Under the pieces are notes generated by a model. That model was not told the DNA's origin and did not search any database. It saw nothing but the letters and a program-made list of their open reading frames with translations. The translations under genes and the position numbers were made by a program. A stretch of 7,199 nucleotides of DNA, from the NCBI GenBank assembly GCA_964411505.1, contig CAYPLH010000106.1:1-7199 (forward strand), read 5' to 3'. Source of the stretch: CAYPLH01 sp964411505 (GTDB lineage: Bacteria > Bacillota > Clostridia > CAYPLH01 > DUMO01). Shown piece by piece: positions 1-6,721 of the stretch (positions are counted from its first letter, which is position 1; every line of letters begins with the position of its first letter).

Positions 1-1
1 A

Positions 2-178
2 AATTCCCGAAAAGCACAACAGGATTTAAAATCTAAATTCAATGCAGATGATTATACCTATATTGAAGGTTGTTTTGAAAGAATGATACAACTTGAATGG
101 AGAGAATTGGAGTTCCTTTATCGGCAGGGATATAAGGACTGCATTGAACTTTTAAAAAACTTGGAAGTATTAAAATAA
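2..178 (+). CDS. C-terminal part of a small hypothetical protein (5' end outside window)
   Basis: An open frame enters from the left edge and ends at TAA 176-178, giving 58 residues. The visible part is charged and helical. It ends in a pattern of aromatic, Gly-Tyr and Leu residues (EFLYRQGYKDCIELLK, then LEVLK). Small proteins with a C-terminal 'F-x-x-G-[FY]-x-x-[GC]' helix, such as the DUF6809 type, are common just upstream of serine recombinases in Clostridia elements. The resemblance here is only general, recalled by eye. The frame is followed at 38 bases by a hairpin terminator, which supports it as a real transcribed gene end. It lies about 230 bases upstream of the recombinase in the same direction, so it probably belongs to the same mobile element. 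No catalytic motif is seen, and the function is unknown. Confidence 0.6.
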   Translation, partial: NSRKAQQDLKSKFNADDYTYIEGCFERMIQLEWRELEFLYRQGYKDCIELLKNLEVLK

Positions 179-215
179 AATAACCCCAAAAGGTTTATAA
201 AAACATATAATTTTA

Positions 216-254
216 CAGAGCATCTGCAATTATTTTGTGGATGCTTTGTTTTTC
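216..254 (+). terminator. Rho-independent terminator after the left-edge gene
   Basis: CAGAGCATC (216-224) pairs with GATGCTTTG (240-248) over nine positions with one G-T wobble. The loop is 15 bases and a run of five T follows (249-253). It separates the small left-edge gene from the recombinase leader. Confidence 0.75.
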
Positions 255-326
255 TATAAAGTATGCAGAAACATAAGGTTGACACTGCTATTTTTTTTAT
301 GAGAAAAGAATTTGATGGTGATCGCA

Positions 327-338
327 CCTTGGACAAGG
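327..338. repeat. GA-centred palindrome in the recombinase leader; candidate attachment-site core
   Basis: CCTTG (327-331), GA (332-333) and CAAGG (334-338) form a perfect 5-bp inverted repeat around a GA dinucleotide. A second short inverted repeat, GGTG-ATCG-CACC (317-328), overlaps its left arm. Large serine recombinases of the TnpX/TndX group exchange strands at a GA dinucleotide, and in Tn4451-type elements an element end lies just upstream of the recombinase gene. That makes this a possible att core, but it could equally be an operator or chance. Confidence 0.25.
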
Positions 339-390
339 ATACTTAAACTCAATAAACTGTACGCAAAGAATGGTCTTACTATTTGACCAC

Positions 391-398
391 AAAGGAGG
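391..398 (+). promoter_or_regulatory. Ribosome binding site of the recombinase
   Basis: AAAGGAGG sits nine bases before the ATG at 408. It is a near-perfect Shine-Dalgarno sequence and fixes this start. Confidence 0.85.
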
Positions 399-407
399 AT
401 TTGTTCA

Positions 408-2132
408 ATGTTAAAAACAAAAAATACAGTTTATAATGTTGGAATCTATTGCAGGCTATCAAAGGATGATGGCACTAATGCCGAAAGTGGCAGTATTGAA
501 ACGCAAAAAAGCATTTTAACTGACTATGTGAAAAATAACGGATGGTATTTGGCAAAAACTTATGTTGATGATGGTTATTCCGGAACAAATTTTGACCGAC
601 CGAGCTTTCAGGATATGCTAAAAGATATTGAAAATGGCTTAATAAATTGTGTTATCACAAAAGACCTTTCAAGACTCGGCAGAAATTATCTTGATTGCGG
701 GCTATATCTTGAAGTCTTTTTTCCTGAGCATAATATTAGATACATAGCTGTAAATGATGGTGTAGATACCATAAATAAATCCGTTATGGATATTACCCCT
801 TTTCGCAATATTTTAAATGAGATGTATTCTGCTGATATGTCCGTAAAAATAAAATCAGCATATCGAGCAAGGTTTAACAAAGGAAAGTTTATGGGAACTA
901 CTGCCCCATATGGTTATGTCAAAGACCCTGCCGACCATAATCACCTGCTTATTGACGAAAATGTTTCTGCTGTTGTCCGCACGATATTTGACTTAGCACT
1001 TGAAGGCAATGGAATTGCTAAAATACGAACATATCTGAATGATAATCATATACTTCGTCCAGCTGCTTACGCAGTTTTACGAGGTGTTACAGGATATGAA
1101 AGGTATTTTGAAGGAAATGATGAAAACCGCTATATTTGGAGTGAAAATTCGGTTAGAAGTATATTAAGAAACCCTGTATATGCAGGCAACCTTGCAGGAT
1201 ATAAAAGACCTGCTATTAGTATGAAAAACCAAAAACGCCCTTCTAAATTGCCGGAGGATTGGGAAGTTATACCGAATACACATGAAGGTATTGTAACACA
1301 GGAAGAATTTGATATAGTTCAAAAACTTATGACCAGCCGAAGAAAAAAATCAAGTTCCGGCTATGATAATATATTTGCAGGTGTAATCAAGTGTGCTGAT
1401 TGTGGCTATGCAATGAGAGCAGGGAGTGCTAACAGACGCAAGCGCCCGGATATTATAGATTGTGTGCAGTATTCCTGTAATAACTATGGTAGATATGGCA
1501 ATATAAATTGCACTTCTCACACCATTGAGGCAAGAGATTTAATCAACGCTGTTATGGCTGATATTAATAAACACGCTGAAATGGCGATTAACGATAAGAA
1601 AGCAATCAAAACTTTGCAACAAAAATTAAGTACAATTAGTACAAATGAATTTAAAGTTTTTGAAAAGGAAAAGCGTAAGCTTACAAAGCGGTTAGGCGAA
1701 CTTGACAGCCTTTTTACAGCTTTATATGAGGATAAAGTCATGGAACGTATATCTAATCGAAATTTTGATACAATGTCAAAAAAGTATGAGCATGAACAGC
1801 TTCAAATTGATACAAGATTAAGAGTTATTGAAAATGAACTCATAGAAAAAGGCAGGAATGATAAAGGTATTGTTGATTTTGTCTCACTAATCCGCAACTA
1901 CCGAGGCATAACAGAGCTTACTGCCCCAATTATAAATGCCCTGATTGATAAAATTACTATTTCGGAACGTAAGAAAAATGCTGATGGTCAGATGGAGCAG
2001 GTCATAACTATTTATTATAAGTTTATTGGACTTCTTGATGAATTTTACATTCAGCCTAAAAACGTAAATCGCTATGTTCATCAGAAAGTCCAGTTAAACT
2101 GCATGACTGAGGTACCGCTCACAGCTCATTGA
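408..2132 (+). CDS. Large serine recombinase (TndX/TnpX-type site-specific integrase)
   Basis: This 574-residue protein cuts and rejoins DNA at attachment sites to insert or excise a mobile element, through a serine-DNA intermediate. The resolvase catalytic domain spans about residues 9-158. The nucleophile is expected to be Ser18 in the motif YCRLSKDDG, with the supporting Arg motif DLSRLGRNY at 86-94. The recombinase domain follows (about 165-310, with APYGYVKDP and the typical SVRSILRNPVYAG at 248-260). A zinc ribbon follows with Cys329, Cys332, Cys357 and Cys368, then a charged coiled coil (about 390-480) and a DUF4368-like C-terminal region. Length and domain order are complete for the family, so it is probably active. 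It starts at ATG 408 behind a strong ribosome site. Its terminator overlaps the stop. Codon use looks somewhat GC-richer than in the transporter genes to the right. It faces the transporter operon, tail to tail. No partner att sites can be proven here. Confidence 0.95.
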   Translation: MLKTKNTVYNVGIYCRLSKDDGTNAESGSIETQKSILTDYVKNNGWYLAKTYVDDGYSGTNFDRPSFQDMLKDIENGLINCVITKDLSRLGRNYLDCGLYLEVFFPEHNIRYIAVNDGVDTINKSVMDITPFRNILNEMYSADMSVKIKSAYRARFNKGKFMGTTAPYGYVKDPADHNHLLIDENVSAVVRTIFDLALEGNGIAKIRTYLNDNHILRPAAYAVLRGVTGYERYFEGNDENRYIWSENSVRSILRNPVYAGNLAGYKRPAISMKNQKRPSKLPEDWEVIPNTHEGIVTQEEFDIVQKLMTSRRKKSSSGYDNIFAGVIKCADCGYAMRAGSANRRKRPDIIDCVQYSCNNYGRYGNINCTSHTIEARDLINAVMADINKHAEMAINDKKAIKTLQQKLSTISTNEFKVFEKEKRKLTKRLGELDSLFTALYEDKVMERISNRNFDTMSKKYEHEQLQIDTRLRVIENELIEKGRNDKGIVDFVSLIRNYRGITELTAPIINALIDKITISERKKNADGQMEQVITIYYKFIGLLDEFYIQPKNVNRYVHQKVQLNCMTEVPLTAH

Positions 2133-2143
2133 GAGCGTTTTTG
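2116..2143 (+). terminator. Terminator overlapping the recombinase stop codon
   Basis: CGCTC (2116-2120) pairs with GAGCG (2133-2137), followed by five T (2138-2142). A shorter alternative stem, GCTC-ATTGA-GAGC, lies inside. The stop TGA (2130-2132) falls in the loop, so the last codons of the recombinase are part of the hairpin. Confidence 0.7.
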
Positions 2144-2334
2144 TCTACAAAATACCTTGTATCAAAACCAAGAGCATACCCGGTGGCTGAACCCCCAAAC
2201 TCCATGCTTTTTCATCATGCTTTGTAATATGTGTTACCATCAGACAGTCTCTTGCTTCGTTTTTAACAAGCCTTTTTACAGAGAATATGAAACTGATAGT
2301 AAACAGTTTCTATTTGGGAAGAAGATAGCTTCAT
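2119..2334 (-). pseudogene. Frameshifted coding remnant resembling DUF2971 proteins
   Basis: Read on the - strand, three overlapping frames join into one plausible protein tail. They are a piece with MKLSSSQIETVYYQF (about 2334-2279), then RLVKNEARDCLMVTHITKHD and EKAW (about 2279-2198), then GGSATGYALGFDTRYFVD and KNALNEL ending at a TGA (2119-2121). The last frame change falls at a run of five G on the - strand (2192-2196). The order 'sFt/sxxxD..W..YG..GYALGFD' is the hallmark I recall for DUF2971, a family often found in accessory DNA. Its end runs antisense into the recombinase terminator and the last codons of the recombinase, so the join lies close to 2120-2135. There is no start, no ribosome site and at least two frame changes. 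The family call is tentative, but the presence of decayed coding sequence is better supported. Confidence 0.4.
2289..2310. repeat. 7-bp perfect inverted repeat
   Basis: GAAACTG (2289-2295) and CAGTTTC (2304-2310) flank eight bases. There is no T run on either strand, so it is not a terminator. It lies in the decayed region between the two pseudogene fragments and may mark a former element end or be chance. Confidence 0.35.
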
Positions 2335-2338
2335 AAAG

Positions 2339-2479
2339 GGAAGAACCTGTCTTGCTTGAAGCAATGTCTATATATACATCAATCGATAGTCATTTGGGAT
2401 TAGCTGTTATTAACCTTGTCAACGCCGATCTTTGAGTAGCGAGACCTTTAAATGTATTAGTACTATAACTTATCCCCTT
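2339..2479 (-). pseudogene. Fragment of a second serine recombinase catalytic domain, with in-frame stop
   Basis: On the - strand one frame reads TFKGLATQRSALTRLITANP, Lys, stop (TGA 2390-2392), then LSIDVYIDIASSKTGSS. It lines up position by position with residues about 28-62 of the intact recombinase in this window, where ETQKSILTDYVKNNGWYL and then DDGYSGTNF appear. The TGA stands exactly where family members have the Trp of the 'NPxW' motif (TGG changed to TGA). The part holding the catalytic serine and everything after the 'SGTS/TGSS' loop are missing. Downstream the frame runs into unrelated sequence. It is therefore a dead, twice-truncated relic of a small-resolvase-like or large serine recombinase, unrelated in orientation to the intact one. 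Confidence 0.55.
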
Positions 2480-2573
2480 TTATTTCTATAATTAAAGTAT
2501 ATTCTAGCATGACTTTCCCTGTTAGCTAATTTTTGTACATTTTTTAAAATTTTATATAATTTTTGAGGTTTTT
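2480..2573. other. AT-rich spacer without recognisable gene
   Basis: This is a very AT-rich stretch with long T and A runs between the recombinase relic and the operon terminator. I see no open frame of note, no RNA gene and no clear promoter in it. Confidence 0.5.
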
Positions 2574-2575
2574 TT

Positions 2576-2609
2576 AAAAAAACATAGAATTATATACCGA
2601 TTCTGTGTT
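2576..2609 (-). terminator. Terminator of the transporter operon
   Basis: On the - strand AACACAGAAT (2609-2600) pairs with ATTCTATGTT (2590-2581) with one mismatch in ten and a nine-base loop. It runs straight into a T run (2582-2576). It lies 23 bases past the permease stop, as expected for the end of the operon. Confidence 0.75.
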
Positions 2610-2632
2610 TAAGATATTTAGAAAATCTCGTC

Positions 2633-4378
2633 TTATATTTTTTTATTAAAAACCTTTCTTATTAAAAATAATAACATGAATATAGGTATTAAATATAAAC
2701 AGGATGCAGCAAAAAAAGAACCTAAATTCTTATCTACTAATTGTGACAAATATATGGATAATGGATTCAAACTTGAATCCTTAAGTAAAACTAAGCCTTG
2801 CTCTATTATATTCCAATACTCTGTAAATATTAATATGATTAATATACCTATGGATGGCTTTATATTGGGTAGAACAATATTTTTAAATACTTGAAAATGA
2901 CTTGCTCCGCAATTCTGTGCTGCCTCAATGCATTCTCTTGGAAAGCCCTTGAGCTGTAAACGAATAATAAATACACCTATAGGGTTAAAGATTGCAGGAA
3001 GTATAATTGCTAAGTGCGTATCTACAAGCCCTAACCAGTCTGAAACGAGATAGTTTGGTACTAAAAGCACTTGGAGAGGCATTAACATTATTAATACATA
3101 CAAAAAGAATAATAGTTCCTTGTACTTACATTTGCTATATTCAAAACAATATGCAGCAAGTGGTGAAACAATAAACTGCCCTATTAAAATTGGCAGAACA
3201 ATTCGTATAGAGTTTAAGTATGCCCTTAAATACTGCGGATTATTGAATACAGCTAGATAGTTACTGAAGGTAGGGCTATCTGAGAAAAAACCTATGTTAA
3301 CAAAGTGCATATTTCCTGCTGTTAAATCCATTGTATTATACTCTGTAATTTTCTTCGTATATCTACTGATAATCTCTATGTCTCCCATAAATGAATTGGA
3401 GATTGTAAAGATTAAAGGAAGTAAAAAAAGCAATACCATTATGCTTGTAAAGCTATTAGTAAAATAACTAGATGTTTTGCTATATGTATTTTTATGATTT
3501 CCTTCAAAATTTAACATATTAAAAGTATCGGAATATCGTTTTTGCAATAGAAACATTAAGGATATAAACAATCCAATGATAATAAACAGCAGATAGGATG
3601 CTGTCGTTAATTTTTGTAGGTTTAATCTAAAAAAGTGATTGTTCATATAATGCTGTAATAGATATATATTTTCATCTGGATAATTGCCAAAGAGTAAGTA
3701 AATCTCTTTGAAAATCTTAAAGGAATTAACAACCAATAATAGTATTGAGATAAATATAATTGGTGTGAGATACACTAAGGTGATTCTATAAAATCTCTGA
3801 AATCTATTTATTCCTTCTATATCTGCTATTTCATAATATTCTTTAGGAATTTGGTTAAGTCCTACATACAATATTAAACTTGTAACTCCAACATTCTTCC
3901 AGATAAATATAATAACAGCAATAGCCATAACCCAGTTGCTATTGTACCAGTTAACCATAGGGATATTTAAGGAATAAAGAATTTTATTGGCAAATCCATT
4001 TACATCAAAATTACATTTCCAAAAATATATACTAGTGCCTGATGGAATAACAAAGGGTATTATTGATATTAAAAATATAAGTTTTTTACCTTTTTTTAAT
4101 TTCCTTACTTGTAATGCAAAAAATAAAGCTAAAATAAAGCACAATGGAACAGCAATAGCTATAAAAATGCTTTGATTTGTTAAACCTCTTTGAAACATGG
4201 GATTTTTTAATGTGTCTGAGAAATTTTTTAAACCTATAAACTTTTTCTCTCCCATATTATTTAATAGGGCATAATAAAAAGACAATATAAAAGGGATACC
4301 ATAAAAAAATAATATCCCACATAAACTAGGTAATATATATGGTAATAGACTATCTTTTTTCATATGTTTTATTTTCAT
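2633..4378 (-). CDS. Fused two-domain carbohydrate ABC transporter permease (MalF-like + MalG-like)
   Basis: This 581-residue membrane protein would form the whole translocation channel of a CUT1-type sugar importer in one chain. Residues 1-285 resemble the MalF/UgpA/LplB subunit. They have about six membrane segments (near 13-36, 70-92, 99-121, 147-170, 199-220 and 258-279) and an EAA-type ATPase-docking loop at 180-206 (EYYEIADIEGINRFQRFYRI). Residues about 303-581 resemble MalG/UgpE/AraQ. They have segments near 309-330, 390-413, 422-447, 450-472, 505-520 and 552-573, a roughly 55-residue outer loop at 331-385, and a second EAA loop at 482-508 (ECIEAAQNCGASHFQVFKNI). A short polar linker (281-302) joins them. 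These subunits are normally separate proteins of about 280-310 residues, so the fusion is unusual, yet both docking loops are intact. The ATG at 4378 follows AAAGGG at a good distance. The gene starts 26 bases after the binding-protein stop, so the two are co-transcribed. The substrate is unknown. Confidence 0.9.
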   Translation of the reverse strand: MKIKHMKKDSLLPYILPSLCGILFFYGIPFILSFYYALLNNMGEKKFIGLKNFSDTLKNPMFQRGLTNQSIFIAIAVPLCFILALFFALQVRKLKKGKKLIFLISIIPFVIPSGTSIYFWKCNFDVNGFANKILYSLNIPMVNWYNSNWVMAIAVIIFIWKNVGVTSLILYVGLNQIPKEYYEIADIEGINRFQRFYRITLVYLTPIIFISILLLVVNSFKIFKEIYLLFGNYPDENIYLLQHYMNNHFFRLNLQKLTTASYLLFIIIGLFISLMFLLQKRYSDTFNMLNFEGNHKNTYSKTSSYFTNSFTSIMVLLFLLPLIFTISNSFMGDIEIISRYTKKITEYNTMDLTAGNMHFVNIGFFSDSPTFSNYLAVFNNPQYLRAYLNSIRIVLPILIGQFIVSPLAAYCFEYSKCKYKELLFFLYVLIMLMPLQVLLVPNYLVSDWLGLVDTHLAIILPAIFNPIGVFIIRLQLKGFPRECIEAAQNCGASHFQVFKNIVLPNIKPSIGILIILIFTEYWNIIEQGLVLLKDSSLNPLSIYLSQLVDKNLGSFFAASCLYLIPIFMLLFLIRKVFNKKI

Positions 4379-4404
4379 ATACTTTCCCTTTCATCTATAT
4401 AATT

Positions 4405-5826
4405 CTATTCATTCAGATAAGTAAAGACCTTGTTTTGAATAATCTTTGCTGTCTCTTCAGCTGTTGCTAAATCATAATAGTAATAGTTATCTAGTTCTTC
4501 TCTCAACAAATGTGTTAATTCAAGATTTCCAACTAATACATTTCTCTCTTGATTCCATTCATGTATTTGATTTAAAGTATCTTCAAACATTTTTTCCTTC
4601 TCTTCCTCATTTTTAAATTTCCAATTGCCTTCAAGACCTCTTTCTTCATACCACTTAACCTCGGATTCAAAACTATGTCTGAAATATGTATAAAAGTTCT
4701 CAATATTTATTGGAATATTCCCTAGAAACATGAAGGAATATTTTTCTTCATCTTCTTCACTTTCAAATGCAGGTAATTCTTTAGCAGATGCACAATATTT
4801 TAAAAACTCCCATGCAAGTTCTTTATTTTTACTATTATTAGAAATAGCATATGTTGAGAGTAAATTGCTAAATGGTGCCTTTCCCTTGCTGCTTAAAAAT
4901 GGTATAGGATTTATTGTGTTTTCAAATTCAACCATCATGTTTTTCATATCTATATTACTTGTTGTAAATTTAGAAAATATGAAATCCTCTATTAAAAAAT
5001 CTTCATTCCTCACTCCTACACGAGTAAAATCCCACTCCATAGTTTCTGGATGATAAACTGTATTCAGCTTTTTTGTAAACTTTAAATGCTGTAAGAATTC
5101 ATCACTATCAAAACTGGCATCTCCAGTTTCAATATCAAAAAAATCAACAGATTCATAGTCGAAAAATGAACTTTTTGTAACACCAGGCATAAGATAAAAT
5201 TTATCTGGTGAAGGGTGAGTTTTTTTCACTTTTTCATATATATCAAGCATTTCAGTATAGTTTATATTTTTATAGTTTTCATAGTCTAGCCCTATGTTTT
5301 CTGCTAAAGGCTTACTAATATATACCATATCATAATTAAATGATAATGGCATGGCATATAATCCGTCCCCAAATTCCATAGCTTCAAAAATATTAGTGTA
5401 ATAGTCAGATTTATCAAAGTCAGGATCATTGTTCATATAGTCATATATATTGACTAGTAGCCCACTTTGAGCTTTATGGTTGATATCTAAACCACTTAAA
5501 TCTATTAAATCACTGGCTGTACCACTTAATAAGTCTATAGCAATTCGATACATATATGAAACCTTATTGTCGTCTGGTCTTTCTACTATAATCTCCACGT
5601 TAGGATGCATGTCCATAAATTCCTCTGCAAATATATCGATATATCCATCAAAAACAGTAGATACAGTTAGTTTCCCACTTAATTCTTTGTTATCTTCTGT
5701 TGTTGGTAGACTGTTGTCTTCTGAAGCAGGAAGGTTAGCATCTGATTCTTCACCATTTGAGCATCCTGATAGCATAATTACTACCATACAGATCAAAATA
5801 ATTTTCTGTATTACTTTATATTTCAC
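4405..5826 (-). CDS. ABC transporter sugar-binding lipoprotein (extracellular solute-binding protein family 1)
   Basis: This 473-residue protein would capture a sugar or oligosaccharide outside the membrane and pass it to the fused permease encoded next. A lipoprotein signal is clear: basic start, hydrophobic core and the lipobox LSGC with Cys22 as the lipid anchor. An acidic, Ser/Asn-rich tether follows to about residue 50. The binding fold begins at GKLTVSTVFD (51-60) and shows the usual family landmarks: an FAEEF..MHPNVEIIVE stretch (66-82), the hinge-region GDGLYAMPLSFNYDMVYISK (153-172), KELAWEFLKYCAS (335-347), and a closing EETAKIIQNKVFTYLNE helix (457-473). The start is GTG at 5824-5826. 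An in-frame TAA lies directly upstream, and GGAG lies 11 bases before the GTG. The next ATG (residue 14) would cut the signal peptide, so GTG is preferred. It is 31 bases from the end of the sigma frame. The ligand cannot be deduced. Confidence 0.92.
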   Translation of the reverse strand: MKYKVIQKIILICMVVIMLSGCSNGEESDANLPASEDNSLPTTEDNKELSGKLTVSTVFDGYIDIFAEEFMDMHPNVEIIVERPDDNKVSYMYRIAIDLLSGTASDLIDLSGLDINHKAQSGLLVNIYDYMNNDPDFDKSDYYTNIFEAMEFGDGLYAMPLSFNYDMVYISKPLAENIGLDYENYKNINYTEMLDIYEKVKKTHPSPDKFYLMPGVTKSSFFDYESVDFFDIETGDASFDSDEFLQHLKFTKKLNTVYHPETMEWDFTRVGVRNEDFLIEDFIFSKFTTSNIDMKNMMVEFENTINPIPFLSSKGKAPFSNLLSTYAISNNSKNKELAWEFLKYCASAKELPAFESEEDEEKYSFMFLGNIPINIENFYTYFRHSFESEVKWYEERGLEGNWKFKNEEEKEKMFEDTLNQIHEWNQERNVLVGNLELTHLLREELDNYYYYDLATAEETAKIIQNKVFTYLNE

Positions 5827-5857
5827 TTAAACTACAACTCCATTCTTATCATATTTA

Positions 5858-6610
5858 CTAAATATTTATGATTATTCTATAATTTCCAGTTAGCGAAATA
5901 ATTTTTAAGCTTGTCTTATAATCAAATAAATGTATCTTTGGTACATCTATATAAAAAGAGATATCTTCACCAATTCTAATATCATTTTTTATATTGGCAG
6001 TTTTAGCGTTGCAATTTTCATCATTAAAATCAAAAACATCTCCAATCAGTTCCGCATAATCATCTTTAAGAAATTGCAACTTATCAAATAACAAGCTTCT
6101 TGCTTTTTCCAATCTCGAATGCACTGTTTGTAATGGTACATTGGTCAGTTCTGCAATTTCTTTTGTTGTATATCCAAAATAATACTTTAGCCGTATAACA
6201 TTTGAATGAATCGGCTTTAATGTATCGAGAACATCGGATATTTCTTTTACTAAAGCATTTTTTAATGTTTCATCCAAGGGGTTTTTTGCAGTTCTATCTA
6301 AAAATTCAGATACAAAATCGTCATCATCTAACCATATGCTGACCCTTTTTCGATAATTCCCTTCTTTATCAATACAATCCAATGCGGTATTTTTAGCTAT
6401 CTTGTAAAGCCAATTTCTCATATCATCCTCTGTTTGCATTTTCCCCATAGTTTTATAGAACCTAAAAAAGGATTCTTGCATGGCATCTTCTGCTAATCCG
6501 GTATCATTTATAACTCTATAAATGATACCGTACACGGCATAGCGATGCTTATTATAGATATATTCAAAATCTATTGAGCTGTCTTTATTTAATGTACAAT
6601 ATATCAGCAA
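5858..6610 (-). CDS. ECF-type RNA polymerase sigma factor with a C-terminal ABC-ATPase (TOBE)-like tail
   Basis: This is a predicted sigma-70 family regulator that would direct RNA polymerase to selected promoters. Numbering is from the TTG at 6610 (250 residues). Region 2 covers about 14-78, with the core motif GLAEDAMQESFFRFYK (38-53) and RNWLYKIAKNTALD (65-78). Region 4 covers about 124-177, with the helix-turn-helix YTTKEIAELTNVPLQTVHSR (147-166). I chose TTG 6610 because GGGAG lies eight bases upstream and because the resulting start, MLIYCTLNKDS, matches relatives from mobile elements. The ATG at 6670 (270 residues) has no ribosome site and remains an alternative. The frame is longer than usual for such sigma factors. 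Residues about 187-238 end in IRIGEDISFYIDVPKIHLFD, which looks like the last strands of MalK/UgpC/MsmX ATPases ('G..i.l.ld..kiHLFd..t...I'). No Walker or signature motif is present. This suggests an in-frame fusion scar. Whether the tail affects sigma function is unknown. Confidence 0.85.
   Translation of the reverse strand: MLIYCTLNKDSSIDFEYIYNKHRYAVYGIIYRVINDTGLAEDAMQESFFRFYKTMGKMQTEDDMRNWLYKIAKNTALDCIDKEGNYRKRVSIWLDDDDFVSEFLDRTAKNPLDETLKNALVKEISDVLDTLKPIHSNVIRLKYYFGYTTKEIAELTNVPLQTVHSRLEKARSLLFDKLQFLKDDYAELIGDVFDFNDENCNAKTANIKNDIRIGEDISFYIDVPKIHLFDYKTSLKIISLTGNYRIIINI
5890..6050 (-). other. Region encoding the TOBE-like ATPase tail inside the sigma-factor frame (probable fusion scar)
   Basis: This segment encodes about residues 188-240 of the sigma frame. 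It has the strand pattern and the KIHLFD landmark of the C-terminal TOBE/OB region of sugar-importer ATPases; E. coli MalK has HLFREDG at the same place. It ends just before the binding-protein gene, which is where an ATPase stop codon would be expected in an ATPase-binding protein-permease operon. It is read as the surviving 3' end of a deleted ATPase gene. This is by-eye similarity, not a computed match. Confidence 0.5.
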
Positions 6611-6674
6611 TGTAAAAGCTCCCTTCTTGTAAGGAACGCCAATATATTCTCTAATAAAAATTACTCCCATATGT

Positions 6675-6705
6675 ATATAACGGTTGAGGGGGCAAAAATT
6701 ATCAA
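6675..6705 (-). promoter_or_regulatory. Possible second promoter before the sigma gene
   Basis: On the - strand TTGATA (6705-6700) and TTATAT (6680-6675) stand 19 bases apart, longer than the preferred 17. The spacer holds a conspicuous CCCCCTCAACCG. If it is used, transcription would begin near the ATG at 6670, which would favour the TTG start at 6610. It could also be a target of the sigma factor itself. Confidence 0.3.
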
Positions 6706-6721
6706 AAACATATTGAAATTC

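Noticed and set aside
279..307. Perfect TTGACA at 279-284 as the recombinase promoter
   Set aside because: No acceptable -10 box lies 16-19 bases downstream, so a promoter call is not justified.
118..336. A 72-codon open frame on the - strand at the left edge
   Set aside because: It runs antisense through the end of the left-edge gene and its terminator, and the product is low-complexity with no family features.
299..346. A 15-codon frame starting ATGAGAAAAG before the recombinase
   Set aside because: It is too short, has no ribosome site, and overlaps the two inverted repeats. It might be a gene relic but cannot be supported.
3987..4175. Short + strand open frame inside the permease gene
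   Set aside because: It is antisense to a membrane protein, a common source of chance open frames, and nothing supports expression.
4730..5053. A 107-codon open frame on the + strand inside the binding-protein gene
   Set aside because: It lies wholly antisense to a well-supported gene, is low-complexity and Ser-rich at its start, and has no ribosome site or family pattern.
5480..5830. A 116-codon open frame on the + strand over the start of the binding-protein gene
   Set aside because: It is the mirror of the signal-peptide and linker region of the real gene. It has no ribosome site and no recognisable motif.
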